A stretch of DNA of 64,000 nt from Opisthocomus hoazin (taxonomy: Eukaryota > Chordata > Aves > Opisthocomiformes > Opisthocomidae): contig NC_134415.1 of the NCBI RefSeq assembly GCF_030867145.1, positions 20,500,417 to 20,564,416 on the forward strand, given 5' to 3'. The translations under genes and the position numbers were made by a program. Position 1 is the first letter of the stretch; every line of letters begins with the position of its first letter. The notes beneath the pieces were generated by a model. It saw only the letters and a list, made by a program, of their open reading frames with translations. It had not been told where the DNA came from and made no database searches. Shown here piece after piece: positions 38,251 through 51,300 of this stretch.

Positions 38251-41200
38251 AGATCAGGCCTTACAAAAAAAAGTGTACTGTAGGGACTCAACCGGGATCA
38301 CACACTTAGCAAATAGTGGACCATGAAAACCACAACAAAGTAACTCCTGTGGTCACCAAAATTGCCTCCAACATGGTGTCATTAGTCACCTCACTTTGTG
38401 GACTACTGGGAGGGGCTCAGCTGTCACTGCTGAAAAGAAATGGGCAAGAGCCTACAGCAAATACCAAATGGCCCTGAACCACAGGTGAGTCTTCAGTGGC
38501 AGAACAGCAAGTCAATCCCTCAAGTGATTTCTCTCTAAATAAGAACAAGCCAGTTGCATCTCAGTCCAGAAGGATGCGCAGGTGATCACTGCAGAGTGGC
38601 ACCAGGCTGCTGGGCCTGGTCAATGCCCACCACAGAAGAGCGTGAGCCGAAGCCTGGCCAGCAAGGTCTGCTACCTGGCAGAGCATCCAAATTCCCACTG
38701 CTCCCAAGGCCCAGAGAGCAGATAAGATTATTCAAATTACAGGCTGCTTTTTGAAGTTCTCCCTGAATATCACACTAGAGCCACAGCAAATGCAAACACA
38801 GCTACCTACTTACAGAGTTATGGTCTAAGCAAACAGACTCTCTGCCTGTCTGTAGGCGACTTTAGTTTTCTACTGCTCCTCTGCCATTTTGTGGTATACA
38901 GTCTCCAGATATGCTCTGGATCTGTATATAAGTCCTGTCCCCCCAGGCACAGATAAAATGGGCCAGACTTGCCCTGGCACTTGTACCACCAGTCCTTTGA
39001 TTTGAATTTGGGGGTGGAGGAAGTGAGCATTCTGTATGGAGCATCTCTGGCTCAGCAGCCGCTTCCCCTGCTGGTCTGGCAGAGCCTGAGTCTGCTGATC
39101 TGCGGGGTACATCAGATGGTTCATCTATTCACTCCTCGCCAATCCCAAATCCCTCGCTGAGTTTTCTTTGAGGCCTGGAAAAAATGCAAAGCTCCATTTG
39201 TGCAGGAAACAGAACTGACCAAAAACTCCAGCACCTGTGGCGTAACAAAAACACAAAGGGGCAGGATTCATTAATTCCCTGTCACTCATCTGCACATGCC
39301 AAAGTTACCAAAGTTCAAATGCTGGGCTTGCACCTCCTGCTCACTAGAGCCTGGGGAGGGAGGAGGGGTGCAAAGGGACAGTGGGGTCTAGTTTCACAGC
39401 TGGCAGACATGGTAGAAGCTCCTGAGAAAAAGCTTACAATGCTTTTAATTCAGGGTTGCCAACGTGACTGTTTCCTCCCTTCATTGCTGGCCTTGGCTCC
39501 AAAGCTGTCCACAGGGAACGTCCAGTCTAGCCTAACATATCATCTGATGTCTCTATAGTTTGTCTCACTTCTGCAGTCCCAGCCTGCGACTGTTAACTGA
39601 AGCCTTGGCTTGGATGTGACCCCAAAGCCCTCCCTCCCCACGGACTTTTGCCATAGGCAGAGCCAGGGCAGAAGGCACGCTGTCTCCTGCAGCTTTATCC
39701 CGTTCCCCTCAGCGCTGCCGCTGCAGCACATGAGAGATGGCAGTGCTGGGGGCTTGAAACAAGCAGCCCCAGACACTTACACCATTTTCTGTTTAAATGC
39801 TGTCCCCAACTGCACCCAAGAAGGGGTTAAGACATCATCACAAGTCAGGCAACAGAGTAAACAAGAGTTTCCTCTAAGCAGGGAGACACAGAGAGGGCTC
39901 TCAAAGTCACACAGCTGTATACCCTGGGAAAGAAGAAAAAAAAAATTAAATCAGTGAAAGGTACAGACTCTTGTCAGCTGTGACATTACAGGGACACAAA
40001 GAGGAAGAGAATCCACAGATGGCTTCTCCCAACCTAAAGGACATAGGCACTACCAGACTGCATGCCAGATCACCTTTCTCAGCTAACTGAAAAAATGACA
40101 AGACACTCCGAAGGCTCTACATGTACCGTCCAGAAAGTGAACAGCCTAGGCATTTGGGACACCAGACTTCCAGAAGAGACTGCACACTCACACAGGTTTG
40201 CCCCAGCAGAGGAAAGGAGAGCTGTACACATGGAAGGCAAATAAAAAAGAACCAGCTCAAAATCATTTCAAGTCTAGATTTTAAGCCAATTTCTTCATGT
40301 TTTTGAGCCAACCTGAATGTTTTGGATGTTGATATCAAGTATTTATGTTTAAAAGTATAAATTCTTGGCCCTGAATGCCTGTTTGTCAGCCCAGAAACCT
40401 GCTCTAAATGGTATAGTTAGCACAAGAGACTTTTCAGGAGGTATAAAACCTACACTGTATCTATCTAATCCATCTCAGAAAATGTCCAAGTGAGATCAAT
40501 GGGTTTGTCTGGAGAGAATCCAGAACGTGCACTTTTTCAGCAGATTCTTAGCCAGAGGGCTGGACTTAGTGGAGCTTCCCAAAAATAGGGCAACATGGGG
40601 TATACTCATTGCACTAAATGAGGAAGGGATTTTTCAGTGGCATGGAAGGCAGGCATGGCCTGTTCTTCACAACAGAAACCTCAAAAGGTGACTGAATCGC
40701 CTCCCACCCTCTCTCCAGCTAGGTGCAAAGGACATTACCCCATGGGAACCTTTGCCGTGGGTTCAGCTGGTGCTGCTGGGAGCACTCACAAATGTGGCAT
40801 GAAGTGGAAAACACATAAGGTCACGTCTTCAGATGAGAACTTGGATTTGTGGACAGTGGAGAAACTCTGAAAAAGCCAAATGCAGACTGACTGCATAAAC
40901 AGCTCTGGGAAGCCAAAACAAGCATCTGTCAAACAAACAAGCAAACATCCCAAGCCATGGGACTTGCTTGGGCTCCACAGCGTCTGAACACAGGGCACAG
41001 AGTCCCACTCCTTCTCCTCCCAAGAAACACACACACGTGTACACGTCATGTCTGCACAGCCCCGCAGCATATTTCAGCATCTTACCCTTTCACATGACTA
41101 TGCCTGTTTGTGAGATCTCATTTGTATGCAAGAGGACATGAAAATAATACTACATAAACAAGTACTATATTAGAAATTACAGGTCAGAAGATGATTAACT

Positions 41201-44200
41201 AAGCAGAGACACGATTCTTTGTCTTCAAATAGACATCTGTGAATTGGGAATAATAGAACATTAATAACCACAGAGAGAAATAATGGTGTAACCCAAGTGA
41301 TCCCACGCTCCCCACCCTACCACCTACTTGTCCCCTGGCTCCCCCGCCCCACTGAACCTCACATACACCTTAGTGACAAGGGAACAAGCCAAAGTGGCTA
41401 GCTAGCTAACAGGATCAAGGCCACTTACTCCAGGGAGCTAATCCATTTCTGCAGCACACAACTAACCACTGCGTTCGGAGAACATCCTCCCATGCCCACA
41501 TGCAGCAGCGCCTGCCCACACCTGCCTTGCAGCACATTGCCACACAACACGCGGGGCCTGGGGTGGTGTTTGCGGGTTGAAGCTCAGATCTTGTAATGGG
41601 GTTTGACCTACCGACTCTGAAAGGGCCGGCCTAGGCCTGTACCCATGTGAACAGCTTGCAAGGATTTCAGAGGAGCCAGCATCCCCTTCCTGGTGCTTTG
41701 CCCTTCCTCTGAAGTAGGTATATGGTTCTCTTCAGCACTGGTGATCAGCGCTTGTGGATTCTGATACCCTGTTGCATCCCCTTTGTTCGTGTCCTCTTGG
41801 CTGTACATGGCTCAAGATGGCACAGAAGCTGGTCCAAGGAAGCCTCCCCAGTGCGAGAAGCCATGCAACTGATTCAGCAAACAGTGCTTTTCCCTGGACG
41901 CTTCAAGGCACTGAACTTCAGCATCTCCACCTGTCCACAGGTACCAGCACAGGATACACACCACTCCTGCCAACTTCCTGAGCCTCCCCTGTGCGAGGGC
42001 ACTCGTGTGCCAGCTCAGAGCCAGGAGCAGGCCACTACCCTTCTAAATAGGTGTCAGCAGAGTACAGCAACCCTTAGAGCTGTGCCTGAAGAACCAGCTG
42101 GAGAACTGCTGACCTCACATATGCCACTCTGTTCTCTGCATCAAGATCCACTTTCTAAATAGTTGGAAATAAACCTTCAACTCAATAGCCTGTAAGATCC
42201 ATATCAGAGCCTGTATAACACATGCCATTGCTCATAACACACACATTAATTTTAACACACAAATCCTTTGGGTGTTTTCTTGGTTCAGTTCAGGATTTTG
42301 GCCCGTCTCCTGCTTACGAAATAGTGATGTCCTAGGACCAAGAGGGCTCGTTCACCCACCACACTGGAGAAGGGCAAAAGTTCAGATCATCTCATTAAAA
42401 GAAAGAGCAGAGTACAAAGGCAGACCTGAATGTCTCAAGGCCAAGTTCATTAAGAGCCTGTGTGCAGAGAAAGGTTGATAATAAAAGCAAAAATTTATAC
42501 CACATTTCTTTGAATAGTTTTGAGGGTGTTTGAGTGATTTGGATGCTTGCATCTGGAAAGCAAATGAACCAGTGTCTCAGCTCAGCACTAAGTTTTATAC
42601 CGTGGACCAAGCAACATAGACAAGTCTCACAGTTGCAGCAGTAGTTACTGCTGCTTTCTACTTCTAACCCTAACAGCAGCCACATGATGAGATAGCGATC
42701 TGATTTTTTTCAACTTCTTGTGGTTTACTGTTTCACTCCTCTCTAGGGTCTTTCCATAGACTGCTTAGCATAACTGCCTATAGTAAAATTGTCTGCAAAA
42801 TGCAGACGGGAAGAATTAGCACATCAAAAATGCCTTTCACACTTCTAGTAGCAGTCAGACTTGAAAAGAGCATTAGTTGTATGATGAAAGAAAAGATAGA
42901 AGAATACCAAAAACATGTCATACTACAAGTGTCTCTGCTCAAAAACATTTTCCAAGAGCACCACTTTCACTACTCATAATGACACGCATCCCTCTAATAA
43001 CATTTCCAACAGAGCTGTTAGAGGATGACAGGAAATCATATTAAGTTGAAAACAAGCGAAAAGCTTGATTTGATAGCACAGCAAATACAGAACTACAATA
43101 AAAATACAAGTATCATGAACTCACTGTGCTATTTCAATCAGCTCTGAACAAAGCAGCACAGCTTAGGTTTCAAGACTTACATTAAGGTACGCTCAATACA
43201 CAGTCTTATCATCTAGCCAGGTACACCACGTTCTTGTGTGAGGCTTGTCTGTCTTTCCTGCACATACAGCAAACAATAGCAGTAACAGACCTTCCTGAAC
43301 AAACCCAGGGCATTCCCTGACCGATGGCGGTTTCCCCAGCTGCAAACCACATCCCCTGTAATGTAACAAGTAACAGGTTTACAGCAGTGAGAAAACCAGA
43401 CACCTGACTAGCACCATTTTAAGGATATTTCTACTTATGTTAGGAACTGCACAGATTCACTAGCTTTGCGATTTAGAAAATGAGTTAACTGTTCCTGATT
43501 TCTTAATCATATTATGCCCACACACCGTTACATCAAAGTCTATAGGAGTATCTGATGAGCCTCTAAAACAATATGCAAGACGAGGAGTTCCTAAAGTCTC
43601 CGCAAGCAGGCAAAAGACTTGTCTATGCTGTCAAAATTGACCACGCTTACAATAAGATTGCAAAGTAACTTGCAAAGCGATTCAGGGTTTTATCCTTTGT
43701 GTAACTGCTCAACCTATTTTTTCCATAATCAAATGCGTGAAGGTGAAATCATAGCTTGTAAGGATATGCCAGGATTCTAAAACACAAGCACATTTTTAGA
43801 ATTAAAAATACAGTTTGCCCTAGCATAGACATGACCACAGACTTCATTTACATTACGTTCCTAACACTCTAGAGGATCCTCAGTTTTGCAAATTCATTCT
43901 CATGGAAATTGCTTTGCATGCACAAGCAAAGTCAAACAGGAGATTGAAAACATTATTTCCAATGAGGAAACCCAGCAAACTTAATAGGGTTTCTCTCAAG
44001 TATCTTCATTTGTGCTTTTTTAATTTACCTGTGGCTCTCAGGACACATATGTTTTTGAAACCTGGAATTTAGAAAAAATGTAATTATGTGTGTTTGGCTT
44101 GGAGAAGGAAGGTTCATCTCTGACTTACCGATCATTAGCTCAAAACCAATTGCAGCTCAACAAGTATGTATCTGGGAACACAGCTCTGGAAAAGGGCAGG

Positions 44201-47200
44201 GAGTCTGAGAAGTGAATCTGCTCTGGTTTAACTCGGTCTCCACCTACATGAGAAGTAGATGCCTCTGTTGAGTGCCTCCTCCTGTGAGATGAGCTGTGGA
44301 CCAATGCCCAAAACTCCCATTGACATCAACAGGCCGAAAGAAAGCACAAGCAGAGCCCAGCAGTGCGGTTCTCATGTGAGCCAACAATGGCGAGGCTATT
44401 CAGAGCAAAGGCAGAAAATCAGCGCTAAGCCCCAGCCCACGCCAAGGACAGCTGTGCTGTTGACAGCCAGGCTGGCTGTTCTACCACGCCAAAGCTTGTC
44501 TCAAAAACAGTATTTCCTAGAGTGTTTACTCTAGTCACGGGCTTGGCCTTAAAAGCTCAGCCAGTTTCTACCTATTGAACAGTAATGGCAGACACGCTCC
44601 AGGACAAGTTGCTTGCTTTCAGTCGGCGGTGGCAAGACTGGAGAGCACAAACACCTGGCATTAATAGTTAATCTGCATCATCGCTGTTTCCAAACCCGCA
44701 CTACCACCTCCCTCCTTCCTTCTCACTGACAGGCAGTGCCTGACAGGGAGACTGCAGGGTGCAAAGAACACCTGCTTCACCTCTCAAATGCCAGTGACAA
44801 GCCATGCTGGACGAGGAAGGTGTCCTACTTCAGAGATATGGGACAAACCAGTACTAGTGGAAAGCAAAGGGAAAAACAAGCTCTTGCTTTCCATTCCTTG
44901 CTACCACCACTTGTGTAGTGCTTTGAACAAGTCTCTTGCCATCTGACTTTTAAGCAGTAGCAGCCCCTGTTATCTTGTGGGTGCTGACTTCTAAGAGACT
45001 GGTCGCTCATGCAAGTGCTTAAACTGGAATTCAATGTTTAGTGACGGTGGTGGGGTAGGAACCAAAGAAAAAGCCTAATCTATCTCTTATGCTCATATCA
45101 GTTCCTTAATCTGTATAAAAAGTCAGAAAAGCAAGCAGAAAACTGCCACCACCATCAGACGTTCTCTGGACTACACGAGGAATAACCAGCTTGGTTCTAA
45201 ATAGCCATTTACCCCTTCCAGTCTCCTCAAGCTCACTTGACTGATCCTCCAAAGAAGTAAACCATAAGGCTTTCTTCTTTTCATAAGTTGCTACCATAAG
45301 CAAGGGATGTAACTTACCACGCCTGAAGAGAGATCCATTCATCCACAGACCAAATACAACACGGGCAGTGACAGCATATGGTGAAGCCGCCTGCAAACTT
45401 CTTTTCTCACCAGGCAACAATGAGATATTTGTATCACAATGAGCCACATGCTGAGGGAGGAGTGGGGAGGGAGAGGTATCTGGCCAACTCAACAGCCACA
45501 TTGGGACCCAATCCAGGCAGCTCTTGTAATCCAGACACACCAAGGCTGGGGGAGGTAAGAAAAATCCAGCCCTATTCCAGAGAAGAGCACTGTAGAGAAG
45601 GTCCCAACCTTCACTTCGAAGCAACATCTACTAACTGGTCTTGCTGGAAAGTACAAACAGGTTGCAGCAAAACTTCTTAATCTGCCAGGCCCTCAAGGCT
45701 CCTTGGGCTGAATTCAGAGAATGGGAAAGAGAACGTGCCAGCATTATCCTTCTGCACTGCACTGTGTCAAAACAAGAAACAAAACATCCTCTGGAAAATC
45801 TTCTTCAAAAAGGAACCCGCAACAGCCAACGCACGAGACAGAACAGGCATATGCTGCAGGATGGCCACCCTTGGGACAGCCACCTTTGGATATCCAACCC
45901 AGCACCCACTCTGTGCCTGCCATTCACCCCATCTCAAATCACATTTTAACCAGTTGTGTTTTTGCTGCAGTTAGGACCTCTAGATTTTTGCTGGCAGCTC
46001 ACCATACACCACTGCCAGTAGATATGGGAGACTGGGCTTTTTCTTCTACTAGTTCAGCAGGAATTATTCTGTGGTGCTTTGAGAGAAAAATGCTAGAGGT
46101 CAAGACCCCAACCTTGTCCATTCATGTGCAGAGATTCTGGCAGCCACTTTCAGGTGGGAACATCTCCCCCCCAGTTTGCTCCCTCCAGGCCTGCCTACCT
46201 GTCAGAGTGACACCAAGAGTTCAAGCCTCCCACAGTATCACCAGCATCACTCAGGACTTCTCCCTAAGTCACATCCCAACACATGCCAGTGGTGCCCATA
46301 TGCCCACTTGATCTCCTCTCTCTGGTCTGCAGCCAAAGAATCAGCTTTAGTCTAATACCTTCTTACCAGGCTTTAGAGCTTAGAGAAAAAAGAAAGACAG
46401 CAGGGTTGGGAAGGTAGCCAGCAAGACTGCCAATCTAAATGATTAGCCGTTGGCTTTAACCTCAGGCTCATAATTCACTGCCACTGGTGCCAGGTGCTAT
46501 TATTGTTCCTTTGGGAAACTTAATACATCAAAATGACTCTCTCTAGCTCTGTCTCCACCCATTCTTACACTCCTGTTCCCTTTCCTATCCCACAGATCTC
46601 TCCTGCTTTCAACACATACTCTCTCAAACTTCAGTCACATCTAATTTCCTTCCCTCATCTTCCTTTTCCTCAACCAAGCTCTCTGGTGCACTCCAAATCA
46701 CCCTGATGAACCTAATCCCCACTCTCTTTCATGATTCAAAGCAGCACTTCAAGGAACGAGGTTTCAGATGTTTCAGCAGATGTTCTAGCTACTGGCTCAT
46801 GCTCAGAGACAGCCCAGATGGTACCTAGGTCCCATGGTAGTCCATATAGCTATCTTCATCAACATGCAAGCTCTCAGGGAAAGAAGGCAAGTTACATGGC
46901 AGCACCCAGGGAAAAAGAGATAGACAAATATTTCCAGACAGAAGCACTCATAGTGACTCACTTGTCCATCTCCCCCATGAACTATTGCCCCTTTGCATGT
47001 GTTACAGAACCAGATCAAAAATGCACTTAGGCAAAACAAGGAAGGAAGGGATTAAGCGAGAAGAGCAGAATTGTTTGGCCCTAGGAATGGACAAGCCAAC
47101 ACACTCTGGGCTACCGCTGACGCAATGGTGGAAGAGGTCCAAGGAAAGATGTATGATCAGAATGAAAGTCTGCTAGCAGCACACCTGAAAGGTGAACATA

Positions 47201-47304
47201 ATATCAACAGATGTCATGGGGCAGGACAGAATTGGAGCAGACTTGCACAGAAATTACTTCGGTAGTTCAACAATGTACAGAGATCACAGATCTTCACAGA
47301 GAAG

Positions 47305-48360
47305 CTGTTGATGTCCAGGCTGGATAAGCAGACAGCGAGGTGCAGTGAAAACTGGGTGAACAGCCGAGCTCAGAGGGTTGTGATCAATAGCAAAGTCTAG
47401 TTGGAAGCCAGTGATTAGTGATGTACCCCAGGGGTCAACATTGGATCCAGTCCTGTTCAACATCTTCATTAATGATTTGGATGATAGGGCAGTGTATACC
47501 CTCAGCAAGTTTGCTGATGACAAATCTGGGAGGAGCAGCTGATACATCAGAGGGTTGTGCTGCCATCCAGAGAGACCTTGACAGGCTGGAGAAATGGGCT
47601 GACAGGAACCACATGAAGTTCAACCAGAGGAAGTGCAAAGTCCTGCACCTGGGGAGGAACAACCCCAAGCACAAGTATATGCTGGGGGCCACCCAGATGG
47701 AAAGCAGCTTTGCAGAAAAGGATCTAGGGGTTCTGGTGGACACCAGATTGAACACAAGCCAGCAACATGCCCTTGCTGCGAAGGTGGTGAATGGTACCCT
47801 TGACTGCATTAGGAGGAACGTTGCCAGCTTGTTGAGGGAGGTGATCCTTCCCCTCTGCTCTGCACTGGTGAGGCCACACTTGGAGTACTGTGACCAGTTC
47901 CAGGGTCCTCAGTACAAGAGCAACATAGAGGTACTGAAAAGAGGGCCATAAAGATCATTAACAGACTGGAGCAGCTCTCCGATGAAGAGAGGCTGAGAAA
48001 GCTGGGACCATTCAGCCTGGAGAAGAGGGTCGGGGGGAACTTCCCATTGTGTACAAATATCTGAAGGGAGGATAGAGCCTGCTGCTTTTCAGTGGTGCCC
48101 GGTCAGGACCAGGGGCAATGGACATAAACTGAAACACAGGAGGATGTTCCCTCTGAACATGAGGAAATACTTTTACTGTGAGGGTGACTGAGCACTGGCA
48201 CAAGTTGCCCAGGGAAGTTGTAGAGTCTCCATCCTTGGAAATATTCAAAAGCTGTCTAGCCATGGGCCTATGCAACCAGCTCCAGGTGACCCTGCTTGAG
48301 TAGAGGAGTTGGACAAGATGACCTCTAGAGGCCCCTTCCAACCTCAGCCTTTCTGTGAGA
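47305..48360 (+). mobile_element. CR1 LINE copy, frameshifted
   Basis: The plus strand carries the 3' half of a CR1 element. The catalytic FADD box is readable at about 47,507-47,520 in one frame, and directly after it the coding sequence shifts to another frame. That second frame (to about 47,950) has '[16 protein letters not shown]', '[12 protein letters not shown]', 'EKDLGVLVD' and '[12 protein letters not shown]' blocks. After that come a stop and further shifts, then the CR1 3' UTR ending 'ccccttccaacctcagcc' and a degenerate octamer 'tctgtgaga'. The 5' part with the endonuclease is missing. It lies antisense to the host gene, in its presumed intron. Confidence 0.88.
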
Positions 48361-51300
48361 ATGCTCTAAGCTCTGTCATGCTGATTGACGCTGAAAGCTT
48401 ATGAATAGGACTAGATTATCCTAACTGCTTTGCCCTTGGCACTTACAAGCTGTCACCATGGCAGCAGGTTAGCCTTACCATCAGTGAAGACATAGTCAAC
48501 TCACTCGCCTGCTTCAGGAAAGAAGAGGAAATCATTATCCTTTCCAGGAGGCAGCTAGACCAAGTTCTGCATGGGTTACTGCTCTCTTATGGTCCAATTC
48601 ACCCAGCCTGGCAGCACGCAGGCACTTCCATTACAGCATGTTTTTGCATGGATCAGATAACCATCCAGGGGACGCAGAAAGAGACAGAGATAACTGCTGC
48701 CTGGCAGAATCATAATCGCATCCCTGGGGCAGGGTGGGGTTCCTCATGCGTTCCCTCGCTATCGAGTCTCTCTACCTCCCAGACAGCACCCTTCCTTTCC
48801 ACCCTCCCTCTCTCTGCCGCTGTCAGACTACAAATGCCTTAATCAGCAAACCAGACATCAGCTGGGTGGCACTGAGCCAATGAGTCTTCATAGCAGATGT
48901 CAAACCAGAAGAGAACATCTCCTCAGCTCCTCCAAAGGCGCAAAAAAAAATGAAACACCTCTACCATGCCCCATCGCCCATTCATGTGGTACATGTCCAG
49001 AGTCCCAGAGCCTCCTGCCACAAAACCACATCCTCGCAGACAAGTAGACCGGACAATCTAATCAACCATTTTCAGCCCCAAACTTTCTCACGCTAGGATT
49101 GCCAGGCAGCAGCCAGGCATAGCATTTGTGTTGCTGGCTACTTCAGTGCCAAATCCTGGCAGGGGTGAGACAGGCAGGGGCTTCTGTGCTGGAGGAACAG
49201 CTGCTGTAGAGTATTTCTGGGGGTGAAAAATGAAAGCAACATTGCAGGAGGTTACCAGAAGCAGGATTTCTCATTCTATAATGGCGCAATCAGTTTCTGC
49301 AACAGTTTCTGTATAATCAGGCATCAACAAGCACTCTACTGCATCCAGGGACAAAGAACTGCTATGGCCCAACCTTTCACACCTGGGAGAGAAGTTCTAG
49401 CACTAGGCCCCTTAGGAAACTCTGTAAGCCATTACACTCAGCACAGGCCCCTGAACTCTGCTCACTCGCTCTGGAGAGCAAGGCCCAGGGCAGAGACAGT
49501 GATGAAACTACCACCGACACCAGCAGTGGGTTTTCCGGCACCCCCTAGGCACAGAGGCAAGCTCAGACAGGCAAACAGACGATAACAATTTTCAATAACT
49601 GACAAGGCTTGGATTCAAATGGGAGGCCAAGAGGTGAAAAGGACTCACGAGCTCACACGTCCCCTATCTGGAAGCTATTTGTCAAGTCCTGGAGAGAAAT
49701 GCAAGGGCAAAGCCCAGCTGTGCTAAGGATGCGGAAATCTCACCCTGGAGCCATTAGCAGCCCAAAGCCCAGACCCCAGCGTACCAGGGGTCACACACTG
49801 GTCCTTGCTCACATGTGGCGAGTGCTCTCCTCCAGCCTCTGTGCAACCAGTATCAGCCCAAAGAATGCTTCAGTGCCGATCACCCCCAGTCCAACCAAAA
49901 AGCCAGCACTCAAATATTCAGCAGAAGGACTGCTGGGCTCAAAATTGCACAGCTAAGCCCAGATCAGAGATCACACTGTACTCAGGCCACTTTCAGTGTC
50001 AAGCCAAGAGAAAGTTCCACTGGCCTGTCATGCACCGAAACTACTCACCCACCAAAAGGATGCAGTGTCTGCACTGAGACATCTAAATGTTAGCACAGGA
50101 TTTTTTTCCCCTCTTCTGTGCTGGCCTTTTTCATCCTAGCATCTCAAAGCATTTTAAATCATGCATTAAGCCTCCATAAGACAACAGTATTGATACTATC
50201 TACTCATACGTGCAGGCAAACCACGGCAGAAAGGTTTCACAACTTGCTCAGAACTACCTAGTGACTTTGTAGCTTAACTGCAAATATACCCATGTACCCA
50301 AACTCTCTGCCTTGTACTTTAAAATGATGCTTTCCTTACCAGCCACCCCACCCACACATAAATGAGGACAACTTAGATTGCTCGTCGTGCCAACTCAAAG
50401 CTGCTCTCCTCCAAGAGAGATCTCTTACGATCTCTCTCCCTGCAAATGCTACACTCTGACTTCAAGCTGCTGAAAGCAGATTTCAAAGGAGCTCCAGCCA
50501 GTCCCACTGAACAGCACAAGAGGATGGACCTTTTACTTCCTCAGTCTGTTTACACAAAGTGCCAAGACCAATTTGTCTCATCCCCAGGGAACAAGCTCAG
50601 CAGCTCCAAGCAGTCTTTGTGATACCCTGGACTTCCTTACACCTCAGCTGACCCTTGTGTCCTCTGGTGCCTTCACCTTAAGCCATCAAAGGATGTCCCT
50701 GCTCTCCCTGACGTCCTGCTCTCAGCATCGCCAAAAAAAGCCAGATCTGCTGAAGTTAACCGGGTGGCAGCAGCCACAGTCTTTGAGATGTGCACAGCCT
50801 TCATTAAATAGCAAGTGGCTGGCAGCAGGGCCTGCATGATGCAGCGTTGCTGTCCAAGGACCATGATCAAGGGGTGGCTGGGAGAGGGCATTCACTGCAG
50901 CAACGCGGGTGTCTGCACAAGCCAGGGTATTTCTGCCCAATTAGAGGAAAGAATGGAAGAAGTCTTCTGAGCTAATTTTCTAGCCCTTTGGAAGAGTGAA
51001 GAAAAGAGTGCATTGAATGGCCCCTGCTCAGTCTCAATAGGGAAGAGGCTGGGTGGCCAGCTGACCAGCCAGCCAGGGTGGGAAATGCACCCGCCAACCG
51101 TCCAAACTCACGGCTGGGGCACAAAAGGGCAGAATCACACTGCCCTGAGAAGCTGGAAAGGCATGGCCTGGCACCTAACCAGAGTGGGACTTTTTAAACC
51201 TGGTCCTGTGCAGCCTTTCCTGCAGAAGGAGGCTGAACTGAAAGGCCCAGATGATAGAGATTTCCATTTATCCACAGGCCATGAAGGTAGAAGCACAGCA

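Noticed and set aside
38818..39124. Two overlapping minus-strand frames with Trp/Tyr-rich readings
   Set aside because: One looked briefly like a protein ('DWWYKCQGKSGPFYLC'), but both frames are open and no acceptor or donor fits.
41608..41808. Minus-strand 66-codon frame starting 'MYSQEDTNKGDATGYQ'
   Set aside because: It has protein-like composition and an in-frame stop just upstream of the ATG, but no supported splice link and no homology that I know.
45721..46311. Plus-strand open frame of 196 codons
   Set aside because: No recognisable domain, no splice or promoter context, and a second open frame overlaps it; treated as chance.
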